A model generated the notes under the pieces. That model did no database searches, was not told the origin of the DNA, and saw only the letters and a program-made list of their open reading frames with translations. DNA of 64,000 nt from Pithys albifrons albifrons (lineage: Eukaryota > Chordata > Aves > Passeriformes > Thamnophilidae). Shown here one piece after another: positions 12,700 to 25,537 of this stretch. The first letter of the stretch is position 1; the number at the start of each line of letters is the position of its first letter. The DNA is taken from NCBI RefSeq assembly GCF_047495875.1, contig NC_092497.1, positions 71,852,134 to 71,916,133 on the forward strand, written 5' to 3'. The position numbers and the translations under genes were made by a program.

Positions 12700-15600
12700 A
12701 GCTGCTTCATGGAGTGTACAGAGTAACTTCCTGGTGTACAATTCACTGCAAACTCCTTAACAATTAAGAAAACTACCACAAAACCACATGATTTAAATGT
12801 GTTAAACTTTGGGACATATCTTGCACTGCTTAGTTCTGCAGTTTCTGTTAGCCCCCGTGGCGGCTGAAAATCTGACAAAATTTTCATGTTAACACTCAAT
12901 TTCTGAAAATCACGGATCAATGAGCAAACATAAAATAGACTCTATAGACTGAAACAAGAATTTGCTAAAGGATAGCATGCAATTGCAAGTGGTAAAAGCT
13001 GGGATATGATGTGTATGAACAAAGATTGTATGAGATGCATTAAATAAACTCCCATTAGAGCAGTGTCTGGAGTAAGACAATGCATACAACATCTGAACGG
13101 GGCAGTTTTCACTTCAGGCAATCGTACAGCTTTCCCATCAATTTTGCAAACTAAGTAACGGGTCTTGAAGTCAACAGGTCATTCAAAAGACCCCAAAACA
13201 CTGGTATAACTTCTAACAATAGAACATGTTATCAAGTAAGGACAAAGGACTCAAAGCAGATTGTGAAAGTACTTTATTTCACCGTGAGAATGGAAAAGAA
13301 AAACAATGGGTCAGGCAAAACCCTAGAACTTGTGATTTCCTTCCCAGAGACTACAGAAACGTTAATAGAAATATCATGGGCTCTCCAAATGCACTGTACT
13401 GTGTGTACTTTGTTTCTGAATTGAAAGCACAGGCTTATCCTAAAACGACCAAATCAATGAAGAGAGAGAGAAATGATCAACCATTTCCTACAGTTCAAAA
13501 GCTAAAGACAGAGTATGGTTTACTTTTACCTTCGAAGAGACTCTCTTCACTTTTACCTTCCTCCTTTCTTGCTCTTTCTTTTTATCATGGACTAAGATGG
13601 CCTTCAAATCTAGATGATACTGCAATTTTTGTAAAGCCTCTCAGCAGATTCAGATTTCTAAAAAAAAAATAAATTAAAATTAAAATTTGTCTACCCAACT
13701 AGAAACTCACTCTCCGAGATGGAAAGTTACTTGTGAGATGAGAACTGTCTTTGATAACTTAGTAACACTGACTCACTTATATTGAAAATTACATAAGATA
13801 CTGGAAATTACTCTAACCTCTATCTGGTCACTTTAATGAATTAATCTAAATTCTCTTATGCTGGAGCTTAAGTAGCTTGATGTTAAAGTCTAAAATGTTT
13901 GTTGCTAAAACACTTTACCCCCTCCCAAAGAACAATGTTGATAGACATAAAAACCTTGGAAGGGTATCTTCTATGTTTTTTAAGGGAAATATGAATGTCT
14001 GAAATGAATATGGATTTATCTTCCTTCTGTATACAAAATTAGAAGAAAATAGCTAACTATTAAATTTAGCTCATAACTTAGTAACTCTGTTTCTATCAGA
14101 ATTTTGTGAAAAAGTCAGCACACAGACACCTGTAGTATATTTTATTCTCTCTCCCACTGAAATAGAAAACTTAAGCGTTTAAGGACAATCCACAGTTTGC
14201 ATGAGATTCAGCGCTGACTTGATACTGTAATTGCTGTCTTCTCCCTTTATACCTATTCTCCTAGTTTTTCTTCCTCCCCTGTTCGCAGTGTATAATAAAG
14301 CTGGTATTTAAAGGGTAAAATGATTCATTTCACCATTTCTATAAAAACAGTGCAATAGTCATACTAGAAGTATCCCCTTCTGAAACTCAATGAGTCTTTG
14401 CCACAAGACTTAGTCAGAAAAGTCAAAACGGACAAATTTCCACATACATCTGGTATAGCTAAAAGACAGGAAAGTTGAACACACATCGGTAGACCAAAAG
14501 TTTTTAAGGTTGCTTTTAGACTTCCAAACATTTTCATAAAAAACAATCAATAAAAATTGAAGTTTATCCCCTTCACATGCACCCCTATTCCCTTCCCCAT
14601 TACCACCAGCCTTCTGTCAATAGTAATGTTAGCATTATATTCCCATTCCTTCACCCCCTCCCCAATTGCACATTAAGACATGAACTTAAAAGAACAACAT
14701 AATGTTTCAAGTATGCTTCATGCCAATCATCAACAAGAGTCATAACATTACTGAAAAAGTACACTTATTCTTCAGAAGCCTAAGACAGACTTCCTGCGGA
14801 GTGTCATCAAACAACAGTTTAAATAAGAAAAAAGCTTCCCAGCTCAATACATATCATGCCCTTTCAAAAAGAGTAAAGTGTAAAATGTTCTTTGGACTTA
14901 AAGAAACAGTATTAAGATTTTCCATCTGAATAAGAAATAACCCCAATAGTTAGTTTTTCAGTGCTGCACACACTGTGCACATGAAACAGTAAGTCATAAA
15001 GATACTACTGTTCAGCTCTACACATAGAGACTAAAGTGTGGCATATAAGCATATGCATGACATACTGGCCTATCCAGCAACAAGATACATTTTTGAGGCT
15101 GGTTTTTATGAATAAAAATTTGCATCCAGAAGTGCTTTTTAAATTCTTTTTTTCTTTTAGGAATTTGAATTTCTACTAGAAGGATGATGACTCCATCAAC
15201 AAACCATCAGCAATATGAGAGCATGAAGCATTGATGTGAAACTGAGTACACATCCTCTCATTTCATCATGCATAAACGAAGAACCTGATTTTAAGAAACA
15301 ATAGATGGTAAGAAAGAATACTCATTTTTATAGATAAAAAATTCTTCTGGAAACGCAAGTAGGTTATTGAACAGATACCAAAATCTGGAAACTGTAAAAA
15401 GCATATATGCATATGTGTGTCTATGTGTGTGTCTATATACATATATAAAGAGGTGCAGTATATGTGCACATATAAACACACACATATAGATGATATCATA
15501 CCTGTATTTATTCCAACATGTAACTCTATAACAACGTATTTTTTCTTTTCAAATAAAAAGTTTTAATTTAGCAGTTGAAAAAAAAAAAACAAACAAAACC

Positions 15601-16681
15601 AGAAAAAAATCCCCAAAACAAATGAAGCAGATCATGTACTATAAGAGCAAACAAAAATGTTATGCAAAGAGTTTTATGGTAGAAGTCAGTCACACATTGG
15701 CAGCAGAAGAGTGTTGAAACTTATAGTAATAAATAGCTCCAAATTAAGAATTTTCTACAACATTTTCTTTAAGGATAGGGCCAGTATTTTTTCTTTTATG
15801 ATGATCCTGCAAAACACCTTCACTCTTATATATACTTAAGTTTTTAACATCAAAACAGACACAAGAATGTAGACTGCAAAAGTTGCCAGATTCAGGACAG
15901 TATAGATAATGTTTTTTGTTAAACAACCTATTGGTTTATTCACTGAGGCTAGACAGCAAGTCGTATGATACTATTTGCTGCATTTTTTTGCCATGGTCAA
16001 AATCAATAAGTGGACAGAATTAAGGACCTGCAGTCCAACTTGCTGTGGTCTAACCCACTGTGGCAGACAGGAAATGAAATATATGACCACTGTTTGGTCA
16101 TCAAGTTTGTATCTTGTTTCCTGGGACTGCAGAGGTGGAATCAAGACCGTAGTGTTTTAATCAACTAATGAAAGATAGCCAGAAGTGGCAATTTAACATG
16201 AATAAGATTACTAGGCTTGTGAAAGTACTGCATCAAAAGAGCACAAATAGGATCTCATTACTTGCAACATCTGGTAGTGTCACTCAATGACTCATGGACT
16301 TTAGAATACATGAATGCAGTAATAAATAGATCAGTTATGTAATAAGGCAGTGTGTTGAACATGCATTCATCCCGTGGACTTGAACACCACAGAGAGAGAT
16401 ACATGGTATCATACACATTCATTAAGAACAAGTATTTTTGTTTGTTTTTCTGAGTTTGTTTTTCAAGGCTATCCAGGCAAACTCTTCCCGAGCATTTCCT
16501 TCTTGAGAAAGAGTGGTCCTCTGAGTCTGGTCACTTTTCTTCTCCCTTATCAGAAGATGATGACTGGCTTTAAGGAAAAATAAAAGCTGAAGAGGATTGC
16601 TTTTTTGCCCTCCATTTTGATTGCATCATTCTACATATGCCATTTAAAGAGCAGTTTTTGATGCAGCCAGGTGCTGAATCT
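12700..16681 (-). other. MLLT3: Presumed MLLT3 3' UTR and immediate downstream flank
   Basis: This AT-rich unique sequence follows the MLLT3 stop on the minus strand. I saw no long ORF or clear CR1 in it. Minus-strand AATAAA hexamers occur, for example at 15507-15512 and near 15935-15940, but the sequence alone does not say which is used. Human MLLT3 has a multi-kilobase 3' UTR, so a 3' UTR ending somewhere here is likely (inference). A (TG)/(TA)-rich microsatellite-like stretch lies at about 15405-15485. Confidence 0.4.
15405..15485. repeat. TG/TA-rich imperfect microsatellite
   Basis: Interrupted alternating purine-pyrimidine runs (TGTGTG, TATATA, CACACA) over about 80 bp. The stretch lies in the presumed MLLT3 3' UTR or flank. 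Confidence 0.6.
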
Positions 16682-16813
16682 TCAAGAGGTTCCAGACGTT
16701 TCCAGATAACTCTGTAGTTTACGGACTGTGGTTTTGTCCAATGAACAAAGATCAAAGTCAAAGGTTGTATTTGTGATATGAAAGTGTCCAGTTTCTTCTA
16801 TAAGATTTACTAT
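16682..16813 (-). CDS. MLLT3: MLLT3 terminal coding exon, second half of the AHD and stop
   Basis: This 132-bp coding part holds 43 codons plus TGA. It begins [14 protein letters not shown] and ends with ETSGTS before the stop at 16684-16682. The acceptor is TTGTTTTAG/ATA. Alternating hydrophobic residues ([12 protein letters not shown]) and the terminal helix (TVRKLQSYL) complete the AHD. The Cys in DLCSLD and the final ETSGTS distinguish AF9 from ENL, which ends differently. The 3' UTR continues to lower coordinates. Confidence 0.95.
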   Translation of the reverse strand: MVNLIEETGHFHITNTTFDFDLCSLDKTTVRKLQSYLETSGTS

Positions 16814-17329
16814 CTAAAACAAAAGAAAAGATGCAGTTGAAAATTTCAGAAGTGTTACATGCCTACTGAATGTATTAACATGCCACCAATTATCATGAAA
16901 GGCCTCAAATGTGCCCAATTGCCCCAATACTTGCACACTAAACCACCACCCTTATTACTCAGTTCCTTTCTGACATGCACAAGTGCCCCAGCCCGTTATA
17001 GGTTTTTTATAAACATCATCAACCATAATGTCAAACATCTACTGTGTGCATAGATGCTGAGTAGGTTATATTTGTAAATAATTGGCATGAGCTTTTCTGC
17101 AAGCAGGGGAAAGACATAAATCCTTATACAGTCTAGTCCATATAAAAAAAAATACATTTAAGACCTCTTACATGACGTGTTAGTTCACATACTAGCAGTT
17201 TTTCTTGAGTAACAGACATAAATCTAACTTTTTAGCCAAAATCAGACACAGGACTCCTAGCAATGGCATAACATCACTTCTTCTGGTGACTATAATCATA
17301 GCTTTCAAGAGAACAGAAAACAGATGAGC

Positions 17330-17760
17330 TGCCCAGAGTTCTGGAGAACAATAGAGACTAAAACATCTCTCTTATGAGCAAAGGCTCATGGAACTGAGCC
17401 TCTTCAGTTTGGAGAAGAAAAGGCTTGGAGCAGATTTTGTCAATGTGTACAAATACCTAAAGAGAGGATGTAGAGCATAGAGAGCCAAGTTCTTTCCAGT
17501 GGTACACAGTGACAGGAGGTGAGCCAATCGGCATCAACTGAAACACAGGAGGTTCCCTCTGAACACCAGAGAGCACTGTTTTCCTGTGTGGGTGACCAAG
17601 CACTGGTACAGGTTGTCCAGGGTAGTTGCGGAGTTTCCAGTCTTGGAGATATTCCCAAGTCACATGACAGAGTCCTGGGCAGCTGGCTATACATGTCCCT
17701 GTGACCTCTAGTGATCCCTTCTAACCTCAATGATTCTAGATTCTGTGAAATCAACACTAC
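17330..17760 (+). mobile_element. CR1 LINE 3' fragment in an MLLT3 intron
   Basis: GGAACTGAGCCTCTTCAGTTTGGAGAAGAAAAGGCT and the following text match the CR1 terminal region in plus orientation, ending near CCTTCTAACCTCAATGATTCTAG. It is antisense to MLLT3, in the intron between the last two coding exons. Confidence 0.85.
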
Positions 17761-20700
17761 ATATCTAATTGGTAGCTTTCTGCAGCTGTGGTATTTTTAG
17801 TCTCTGAACTGTAGTATACATTTTTAAAGAATGATCACACTCATCACTGAATTGCCATGAAAAGTAACTCCAGATATGTTAAGTTCCAGGATGTGCACCT
17901 ACCTAGAAAAAAAACATTAAGCATCTTGAAAAGCCAAAGTGTTATTTGTCATAGAGAGCTAACAGAGTGCCAGCACACTACGGCTATGAATCTCTTACAT
18001 GCTGTTTCATTCCAAGAGACAGACATCCCAAGAGAGCACACAGAAAGGCACCCCATCCTGAAGTGGGCCTCTGGGTAGTGTCATGGACTGCCAGAAGATT
18101 GCTGCTGTGCTTCTCAATCTTTCCAACCATCCCTTGTGCAGTGCTCAGGTTAGACTCAATGTTCTGTTTGAAACTATCAGCTTGAAACCCATTTAGGTCT
18201 TGGGCTTCCCCATATACCTCCACTGAAACATTAGTGCAAGATATTCCTTGATTCTTTTGGGCTTTACTACTCTGACAGTAATTCCTTTTCCATAGATGGA
18301 GGAGATACAGATGCACAGATGACTTACACAGTGTACCATAAAATTACAAATATGGTAGGTATACACCAACTTGACAAAGAACAATGAATTTAAACTAAAT
18401 ACTTTGTAATTTTCCCCTCTCCGTTTCATTATATAAACTGGTATTTTTTCCTCTCAGATCACAGAAGTAAAGACTATGTTGATGATAAATGAAATAACTT
18501 CATGAGTACTCAGGCATGGAATGACACAGCCCAGGATAGATTAAAAAGAACGGAAATGAGATAAAATATTAAAAGGGAAATGCCTGTTATAGTAAGAATC
18601 TGCCTTTTTAATCACCTCCTATTTTCCAACTTGGAAAAAAGTAAAAATCAAATTTGTTTTACAGCTGTCCAAAATTCTGAAAGTACTTAGGAAAAAAGCC
18701 TGCTCTTATTAACACTCTCAGTTTAAATTTTTTTTCTGTAGGGGAATTTTTTAACCTAAAATGACCAACTTCATTTGTCCACTTGTTGATTCACAGATTC
18801 TTGTAACACTTTTCCATCTCCTACTGTTCTGCAATTGACATAAGAGAAAAAAAAACATACGGGATAAAACTGATTGTTAGGAGAAGAAAACTGATACATA
18901 TTGTCATTCTCTTTTCTGGCACTCTCTTCAGCCTCATCCAAGATGGAAGCTAAGGTAAGGAGTCAATCCAGTCTCCCTTTGTAAAGTTTAGAATCTAATC
19001 TCAGGCTTGGTCTCTGAATATCCACTGTGGGAAAAATAAATTGCTGCAGAAGTTTATAGAAGCTGAGGGCAGGAAGATGTAGCTACACTGAATAATTCTA
19101 CCTAGCACTTCCTTGCGTTACTGTGGAAGATTATCACCCCTCATAACACCCACTGCAATATACCTAATTTTAGAAAGAAAGATTACACAAAAGTGTTAGC
19201 ACATGTATTTTTAAGCAGTCCTGTATATATTAAGAAATGTATAAGGACTTTTACTGAGCAGGTTCTGCTTTGGGCTTTTAAACTCTAGGTCAAGGGAAAT
19301 ATAAACATTTTAAATATATCCCTTACTCCAGCCCTCAAGAAATATAGTCACCATGTCTGGGCACCTGGCAAATCAGATGTAAATGAACCTCAAAGGTTTT
19401 AATGGATGTATAAAAATCTAACAAGATAAGCCCAGACAGGTCAATGAAAAACACCTGCCTGTGTGCCAGTCAATGAGTAATTCATGACTTACAGTATCTG
19501 CAATGTATCCTTGTGTGTTCAGTAATACTTGTGCATTAAGAAACACTTCAAAAAGAATAAAAAGTTGCCACTAGTTGCTAGGAAGTCTGACAGTTTTAAC
19601 ATTAAAAACATATCATTAAAAAGATTTATTTGGAGAGCTCAGGCTGCAAAGAACAAAAATATCCCATTTGTTCCTGCTGTAGTAAGCTTTGCTTTTCTGC
19701 TGTAAATTACCTCTTTGTTTAGATAATGCCTCTCCAGCTTAGTTTCATCATTATCCATCATAGCATAACTATTTATCAGCCTTTAAACAAGCAAATGAGT
19801 GTGTTTGTATAAGGAAGCCAAAGTGCAACTAATGCCATAGTCATTTTTCAGTTTATGGAGGGTTTTAGGCCATGTGATAGTTTCCAGATCTCCAAGTTGC
19901 CTCTGGCAGAAAATTCTCACAGGATAATTGCCATCTGAACTTAAGCACCTTGTGGACACAAGAAATGTCACTTTCAGCCATGCTGTATACTCTCAATTTC
20001 TTCCTTATGTCTGTGCTGCCTAGTGCACTGGGTTCCAGGAGACCAGCTGAAGATTTGACTTCTGATACCTTAAAATAAGAGGCAAAGTCTTACGAGAAAC
20101 GTTGCCTTTTATGGTGTCATACTAACATCATCTGCATTGAAAATGCAGTTAGGAACACAGTTTTAACCAGCCACACTTAAATATATTAGATATGTATCAT
20201 TAACATCTGATGGCAGACTCAATTATCCCATTAACTGAAAATCACAGAGTTAAAAAAGAGCCTAACCACTCTAAATTCCAATCTCTCTTTATAGTGAAAG
20301 AGGTGGAAGAGATACTTATTTTTAAAATGTAATTTCAGACCAATTCCTTTCTCACCATGGTCCAATATTCATATAGAAATTGCTCAGGTGATTCTCATAG
20401 GAGTAATTTCTATTGCCCTCTCAGGCAATTCTTATATATCTGTAAGTAGTGCTTTATATCAGAATTATTTTGCTATGACTCTAGGCATTGAAGTGCAGTA
20501 CCACAACTCTCCTTGCCTTCTTCCTTTCTCAGCTTCCTTTAACTAAGTGCCCCAAAGAGAAATGCTTCTCTTGGAAAAGAGCCACATTCTCAAATATATA
20601 TTTCCAAGTTGGCTGCATTCCTGTGTGTTATCATGCCTACAGACTTGGTAACAACTGAGATTGAAAAAAAAGTCATCTTCATGTCCTTCAGCTTAAGTTT

Positions 20701-22129
20701 CATGTGTTTTTCACATGATCAATTGCCTTATGTTTTAGCAAGACCCTTCTCTAAAAGTTCTCTCAAAGTCTGTGAGTAGCAGACTTTGACATGTGCAAGA
20801 GACTACTACACATCCTAACATAAACTAAAGAAATGACAACCATCATGGAGTAACTCACGACTCTGCCACCATTCCACTTTGACAACATCACCACCTTTAA
20901 AACTCTTGCAGCTGTCTGCAATTTTCTGTTTCTTATTTTTGCAGTCAGTCCCTCTTATGCAGCAACCATTACTGCTTTCTGCAGTTTTGCCCCCTGCACT
21001 CCTGATCTTTGTACTTCCTATAGTCTCTACATACTTGTATTTCTTGGTCTAGAAGTTTTACATTCATTCCTAAAAATTTTCTCAGCTCTGTACCTTCTGT
21101 GCACTCTGGAACTATTTAACATTACCTACATAGCTGCAAAGTAGTAAGGACATTTAAGACAGGATGACAGTTTATATGCAGAGAAGCCCTGATTCTCTGC
21201 AAGTTATCCATTCCCTATTGTGAAGATATTCTTACAAACTGATAAAATCATAGGAATTGATGATTGTAGACTATTAAAGGATTAAAGGTTTTAAAAATAA
21301 GCGGTATTTTTTTATAGCAGCATAGACTATTTGCTAGTGCAGACTGGCTAACTGGTATCTTGGCTCTTCCACTGATTTCTGGCAGGCCTCTGTAGCCAAT
21401 ATTATGCTGTTAACCAGCTGTTGGTACAGAACTAAGTCCCTCTCCCAGCCTGCAGAGTCTGGCCATAAATCCAGCTTTACTGGACCTGTATTGAGAGTTT
21501 GCATATACTCTGAACCAAGGGAAACAATCTGCAAGAACAACTCCCCGCTAGGACACAAGGGAACATTAATTCTACATCCACCTTTGACAGTATGAGTAAT
21601 AATATATATGTAATCATGGATTACAGTATTAGAATTACTGACTCTTAATGAATTAAAATGCCTCACTCTTAATGCAAGCTGTGAGGCAAAGTTCATGAAA
21701 GAATGCTTTCTCTGATTTGATAAATACTTTCCAGAGGAAAAGAAATCTAGTTTTAAATGCACAAGAATATACTGTTCTTTCTCATTTTCATATTGTAATT
21801 TACTCAGAATAGGATACTCTAAATTTCTGTCTCAGTTATGTTTCTTTTCAGAGTTCATTCTTGTATTAGTAACTTCTCAAAAAGCATATTCTAATACTAA
21901 CATCAGAATGAAAATTTAGTAGGCAAACCCATCATTTTTCTAACAAAGTGTCTTGGTTTTGTCCTGGCCCCCCAGCCACAAAGGTAAATACTTCTTCCCC
22001 ACCAAATAAATGCTACTACATGAGAAAGAATCATCTCATTTGCTTGGAAAAAATTCTTAGTAAGTATTCTAGTTTAAATGGATTTTGCACATTCCGGCCT
22101 CCGCCTAGAGCAGCCTCAGTTGTGGAGTC
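17761..22129. other. MLLT3: MLLT3 intron, unique sequence
   Basis: Intron sequence without a recognised exon or repeat. An LTR-like start near 21950 is noted among the rejected items. Confidence 0.5.
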
Positions 22130-22250
22130 AGATCTGGCTGCTGGATTTTAAAAGCTCCAAGAATGGAGCACAGTCTCTCCAGGACCATCTATTCCACTTC
22201 TAGACCACCCTCATGTGGAAAAAAAAATGCTTCTTGCTTGTTTTGATGTG
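22130..22250 (-). mobile_element. Short antisense CR1-like fragment
   Basis: CTCTCCAGGACCATCTATTCCACTTCTAGACCACCCTCATGTGGAAAA resembles the antisense of the CR1 3' region. It is short and diverged. Confidence 0.5.
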
Positions 22251-23582
22251 TGCTTTGCATAAAAGATTTTGAAATTGACTTTCTTTTTCAAAGTTCCACA
22301 TGTAGTCACCTAAGCCCTGTGCTCTGCAGGCTGCCGACACAGACTGAGCCAAAGCTGGGTTTATGGTTGGACTCCACGGGCTGGAAGAGTTGCTCAGTCC
22401 TGTACCAACAGCTGGTAACAGCATAATACTGGGTACAGAAGCCTACCAGAAGCAATACCATTTGGAAGCTATGCCTTAGATAACTGGGGAAGTGAATGCT
22501 TAGGAAGTAAAGCTACATGTGAATTCATGATGCAGTGCCTTTTTCAGATTCAATTTTAGTGTGAACTTCTTCAGAATTATGAATAATTTGAGTGGACAGG
22601 GTGCTGCAATTCCTACCTTTCAGCCTCCTGAACAATTTCTCAGTGTAGATAACCGATATGCATCACTGTGTTTTGTAACAAAAGAGAGAGCTGACAAAAC
22701 TATCTGAATTCATCTTCAATTAAGAATATCCTTAACCAAGGTCTTCCTTTTCACTGACGTCTCAATAGTTTTCTCATCTTTACTCACAATATTGAGATTG
22801 AACTAATAAACAGATTAATGGTTGGACTTGCAAAATACTGCTAACGCACTCGGTTGACAAATTTGGCACATGATTGCAATCATTTAGCAGTGGTAAAACT
22901 TTCCCTTTACAGCATCTCCACAACTGGCACCTGCTAAAAAAAATATAACAATCTGTGCTTCAATTACATTTGCTTGGTTGACAGTGTTTATTGTTCAATC
23001 TTCACAATTTGTAATCCAATAGTACCTGAAAATGGCACCCAAAACCAAGAATCCTTTCTTTATTCTTAGTATTGCTTAAGCTTTCAACAAATTTGCAGTC
23101 TTCCTGGTTTGCACATTTTCCTATTTCACTTGTTCCATGACTTCAATAAAGAAGATTCAATAAATATATTATGTTCTTCCTCAAAGTGGATTTTGCTTTG
23201 AATTCCATGTTTTCTGCTGACCATAGAAAAAAATCACTTCAATTATTTCTAAGAAAAGGCTGGTCATTTTCAGGAAAAAAGCAACAAGATTTTAAAGTCA
23301 TGGTGCACATGCAGTTGTATCCATTCTTCCATCCTGTTTTAACAATTATTAATACGGTATGTTAAGAAATATAACAATAAATTGCTGAAAAATTTAGCTC
23401 AGAGAGGCATTTTTTAAAATTTTGTCATTTAGTGTGACAACACAATTTAAAATATGTGTAAACTTTTATGGATTATAGAGGCTTGAAAGTTATTGAGCTA
23501 ATTAGAGAGGTTTAGATGAAGGCAAAAAACCAAATGTGACTTCACGGTTTTAATGAGCACATATCGCATGAGTGCTCCTCAC

Positions 23583-23654
23583 CTGCTGCAGTATATGTCT
23601 CTCTCTCAGTGTCATTAATCTTCTGTGGAGTTCTACTAGTTCATCGAGATATGC
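23583..23654 (-). CDS. MLLT3: MLLT3 72-bp exon, first half of the AHD
   Basis: This 72-bp exon of 24 codons is phase 0 and runs AYLDELVELHRRLM...ERHILQQ. The acceptor is TTTCTAG/GCA and the donor CAGCAG/GTGAGG. It encodes the amphipathic start of the ANC1-homology domain, the part that folds upon binding AF4, DOT1L, BCOR or CBX8 peptides. By eye it is identical to the human segment I recall, as expected for the most constrained part of the protein. A sense-oriented CR1 fragment lies about 115 bp upstream of the acceptor. Confidence 0.94.
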
Positions 23655-23767
23655 CTAGAAACAAATCCCCCCCATAAACAACTTGTTAATTAAGTCACAG
23701 CTTTGCATTTTATAAACTTAAGATGTCTTCAAAAACAATAAAAATTGAGATTTTATTTTATATCTTA

Positions 23768-24300
23768 CAATCACAGGACACCCTGAGTCGGAAGGGACTG
23801 ACAAGGATCCTTGAGTCCAACCCTTAGCCCTGCACAGAACCATCTCATGTGCCTGAGTATCATCCAAATGCTCCTTGAACTCTGTCAGGCTTGGGGATGT
23901 GATCACTTCCCTGCAGAGCCTATTCCAGTCTCCAACCACCCTCTGGGTGTAGAACCTTTTCCTAACACCCAATCAAAACTTCCCCTGACACAACTTCAGG
24001 CCATTCCCTCGGGTGCTGTCACTGGTCACCACAGAGAAGAGATCAGTGCCTACCCCCACACTTCTCCACATAAGGAAGCTGTAGACTGCAATGAGGTCTT
24101 TCCTTAGTGTCTTTTTCAGGCTGAACACACCAAGTGCCTTCAGCTGCTCCTCATACAGCTTCCCCTCAAGGCTTTCACCATTTTCGTTGTTCTCCTTTGG
24201 ATGCTTTCTAATACCTTTAGATCCTTCTTATACTGTGGCACCCAAATCTGCAAAAACTACTCAAGGTGAGACCAAACTCTTCCTTGAGTTGTATTTTCTT
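23768..24300 (-). mobile_element. CR1 LINE 3' fragment, same sense as MLLT3, close to an exon
   Basis: Reading minus, this ends with the CR1 3' terminus at 23768 (ACTCAGGGTGTCCTGTGATTG). Upstream of it lie the terminal ORF2 residues (KRFYTQRVVGDWNRL) and REVITSPSLTEFKEHLD. It is relatively well preserved. The 3' end is about 115 bp from the MLLT3 exon at 23583-23654. Confidence 0.9.
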
Positions 24301-25465
24301 ATTTAGTAGTCTGGCTTTCTCTAGTTTAATACAACCCAAATACAAGTTTTTGAGGTTTTGATATTTCATGCTGATGAAAATATTAATAAGTGGTTGTTTG
24401 CTCTAGACGATAACCTCTATATCTCAGCTGTGCCAAAAAGCATCAAGAGGCTGCAGATGTTGAAACAGCACCTTTGAAATATCTCCCACCTTTTCACCTA
24501 AAAACAAAATCCAGATCACAACCCCATCCTCTTTTTCTCTAAAGCTATGAAATTAATTTTTTTTTGTCTCAACAGGATAAAGGACAAGAAGGGGAGGAAG
24601 ATTAAGCAAGATTAATCCAATGGTAAATTTCACTGCTTCCTTCCTGGGATGTCACACACAGGTCTCATGTCTGCATCCCATCTCTTCATCCAGTTATCAA
24701 CTTTCTTCTTCAGCCTGAGCCATCAACACATTTTTTTTCTTTTAAGTATCCAACTTAAGAAACTGAAAAGCATATGGATCAGAGCACTAAAAATCTAGCT
24801 ACAGATACTGCAACTTTCATCTCTTGCCTCATGTTATCACAATGTCTATGCTAATACCAGTAATACATAAACCTTCAGAGGAACTTGTCCACACTGGGCA
24901 ATTGTGTTACATTCACTCAAGAGGACTTAGAGCTCTTGCCCACAGCCAGTTGACACGATTTTAAACATAACTGTCTTTCTCAGTGTTAAATGGTAGGCGT
25001 TGCTTCATATTATTCTAGTTAACATGCTAAATCACACTGTCACTTCCTAACACAGTTAGGATTCTGAAAGGATTCTGGAAAATATATGGTGGGTTTGTTT
25101 TTTTTCTAGTTGGTCGATACATTGGCTAGGAATAAGTCCGTGAATTCTCATCTACAAAAATTATCTCTTCTTCCATGAAGCACAACACAAACTCATCGTG
25201 GAGAGTACACAAGAAATAATAGATGGGAGATTCCCAAATGGTGACATTTACCACATCACCACATGTACTGAAAAGAAGGAAAAAAAAATTCAAAATATGG
25301 CAGAAGAAGAAAGAATTACAGAAAAAACAGGGAGAAAGATCTGCACCTAAAAGATCACAAAGTCAAGACGTACTTAGATTTTCATTTTGTAATAAAGGTT
25401 GGTGTTCAGTAAATAGGTTGGTATCATATTCTGAAGCAGTTTATTGTTACCTCATTTGTATTTAC

Positions 25466-25537
25466 CTTATCACAATCCCCATTCTTTATCTGTTTATCAG
25501 ATTTGTTATGCTTTATTGGACTTTTCACTTCTAAAAT
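25466..25537 (-). CDS. MLLT3: MLLT3 72-bp exon, ILEVKSPIK segment before the AHD
   Basis: This 72-bp exon of 24 codons is phase 0 at both ends and runs from ILEVKSPIK to KNGDCDK. The acceptor is CTTTTCCAG/ATT and the donor GATAAG/GTAAAT. It is a basic segment linking the disordered region to the AHD, and differs from the human residues I recall at only a few positions (HN for QS, D for E). The exon is too short to stand out as an ORF and was found by homology and splice sites. Confidence 0.92.

Noticed and set aside
1..16681. Search for a neighbouring gene such as SLC24A2 downstream of MLLT3
   Set aside because: No exon-like ORF with splice sites or recognised protein was seen in this part.
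21950..22130. TGTCTTGGTTTTG start resembling an avian LTR 5' end
   Set aside because: Only the first dozen bases fit; no matching end, poly-A signal or target-site duplication was found.
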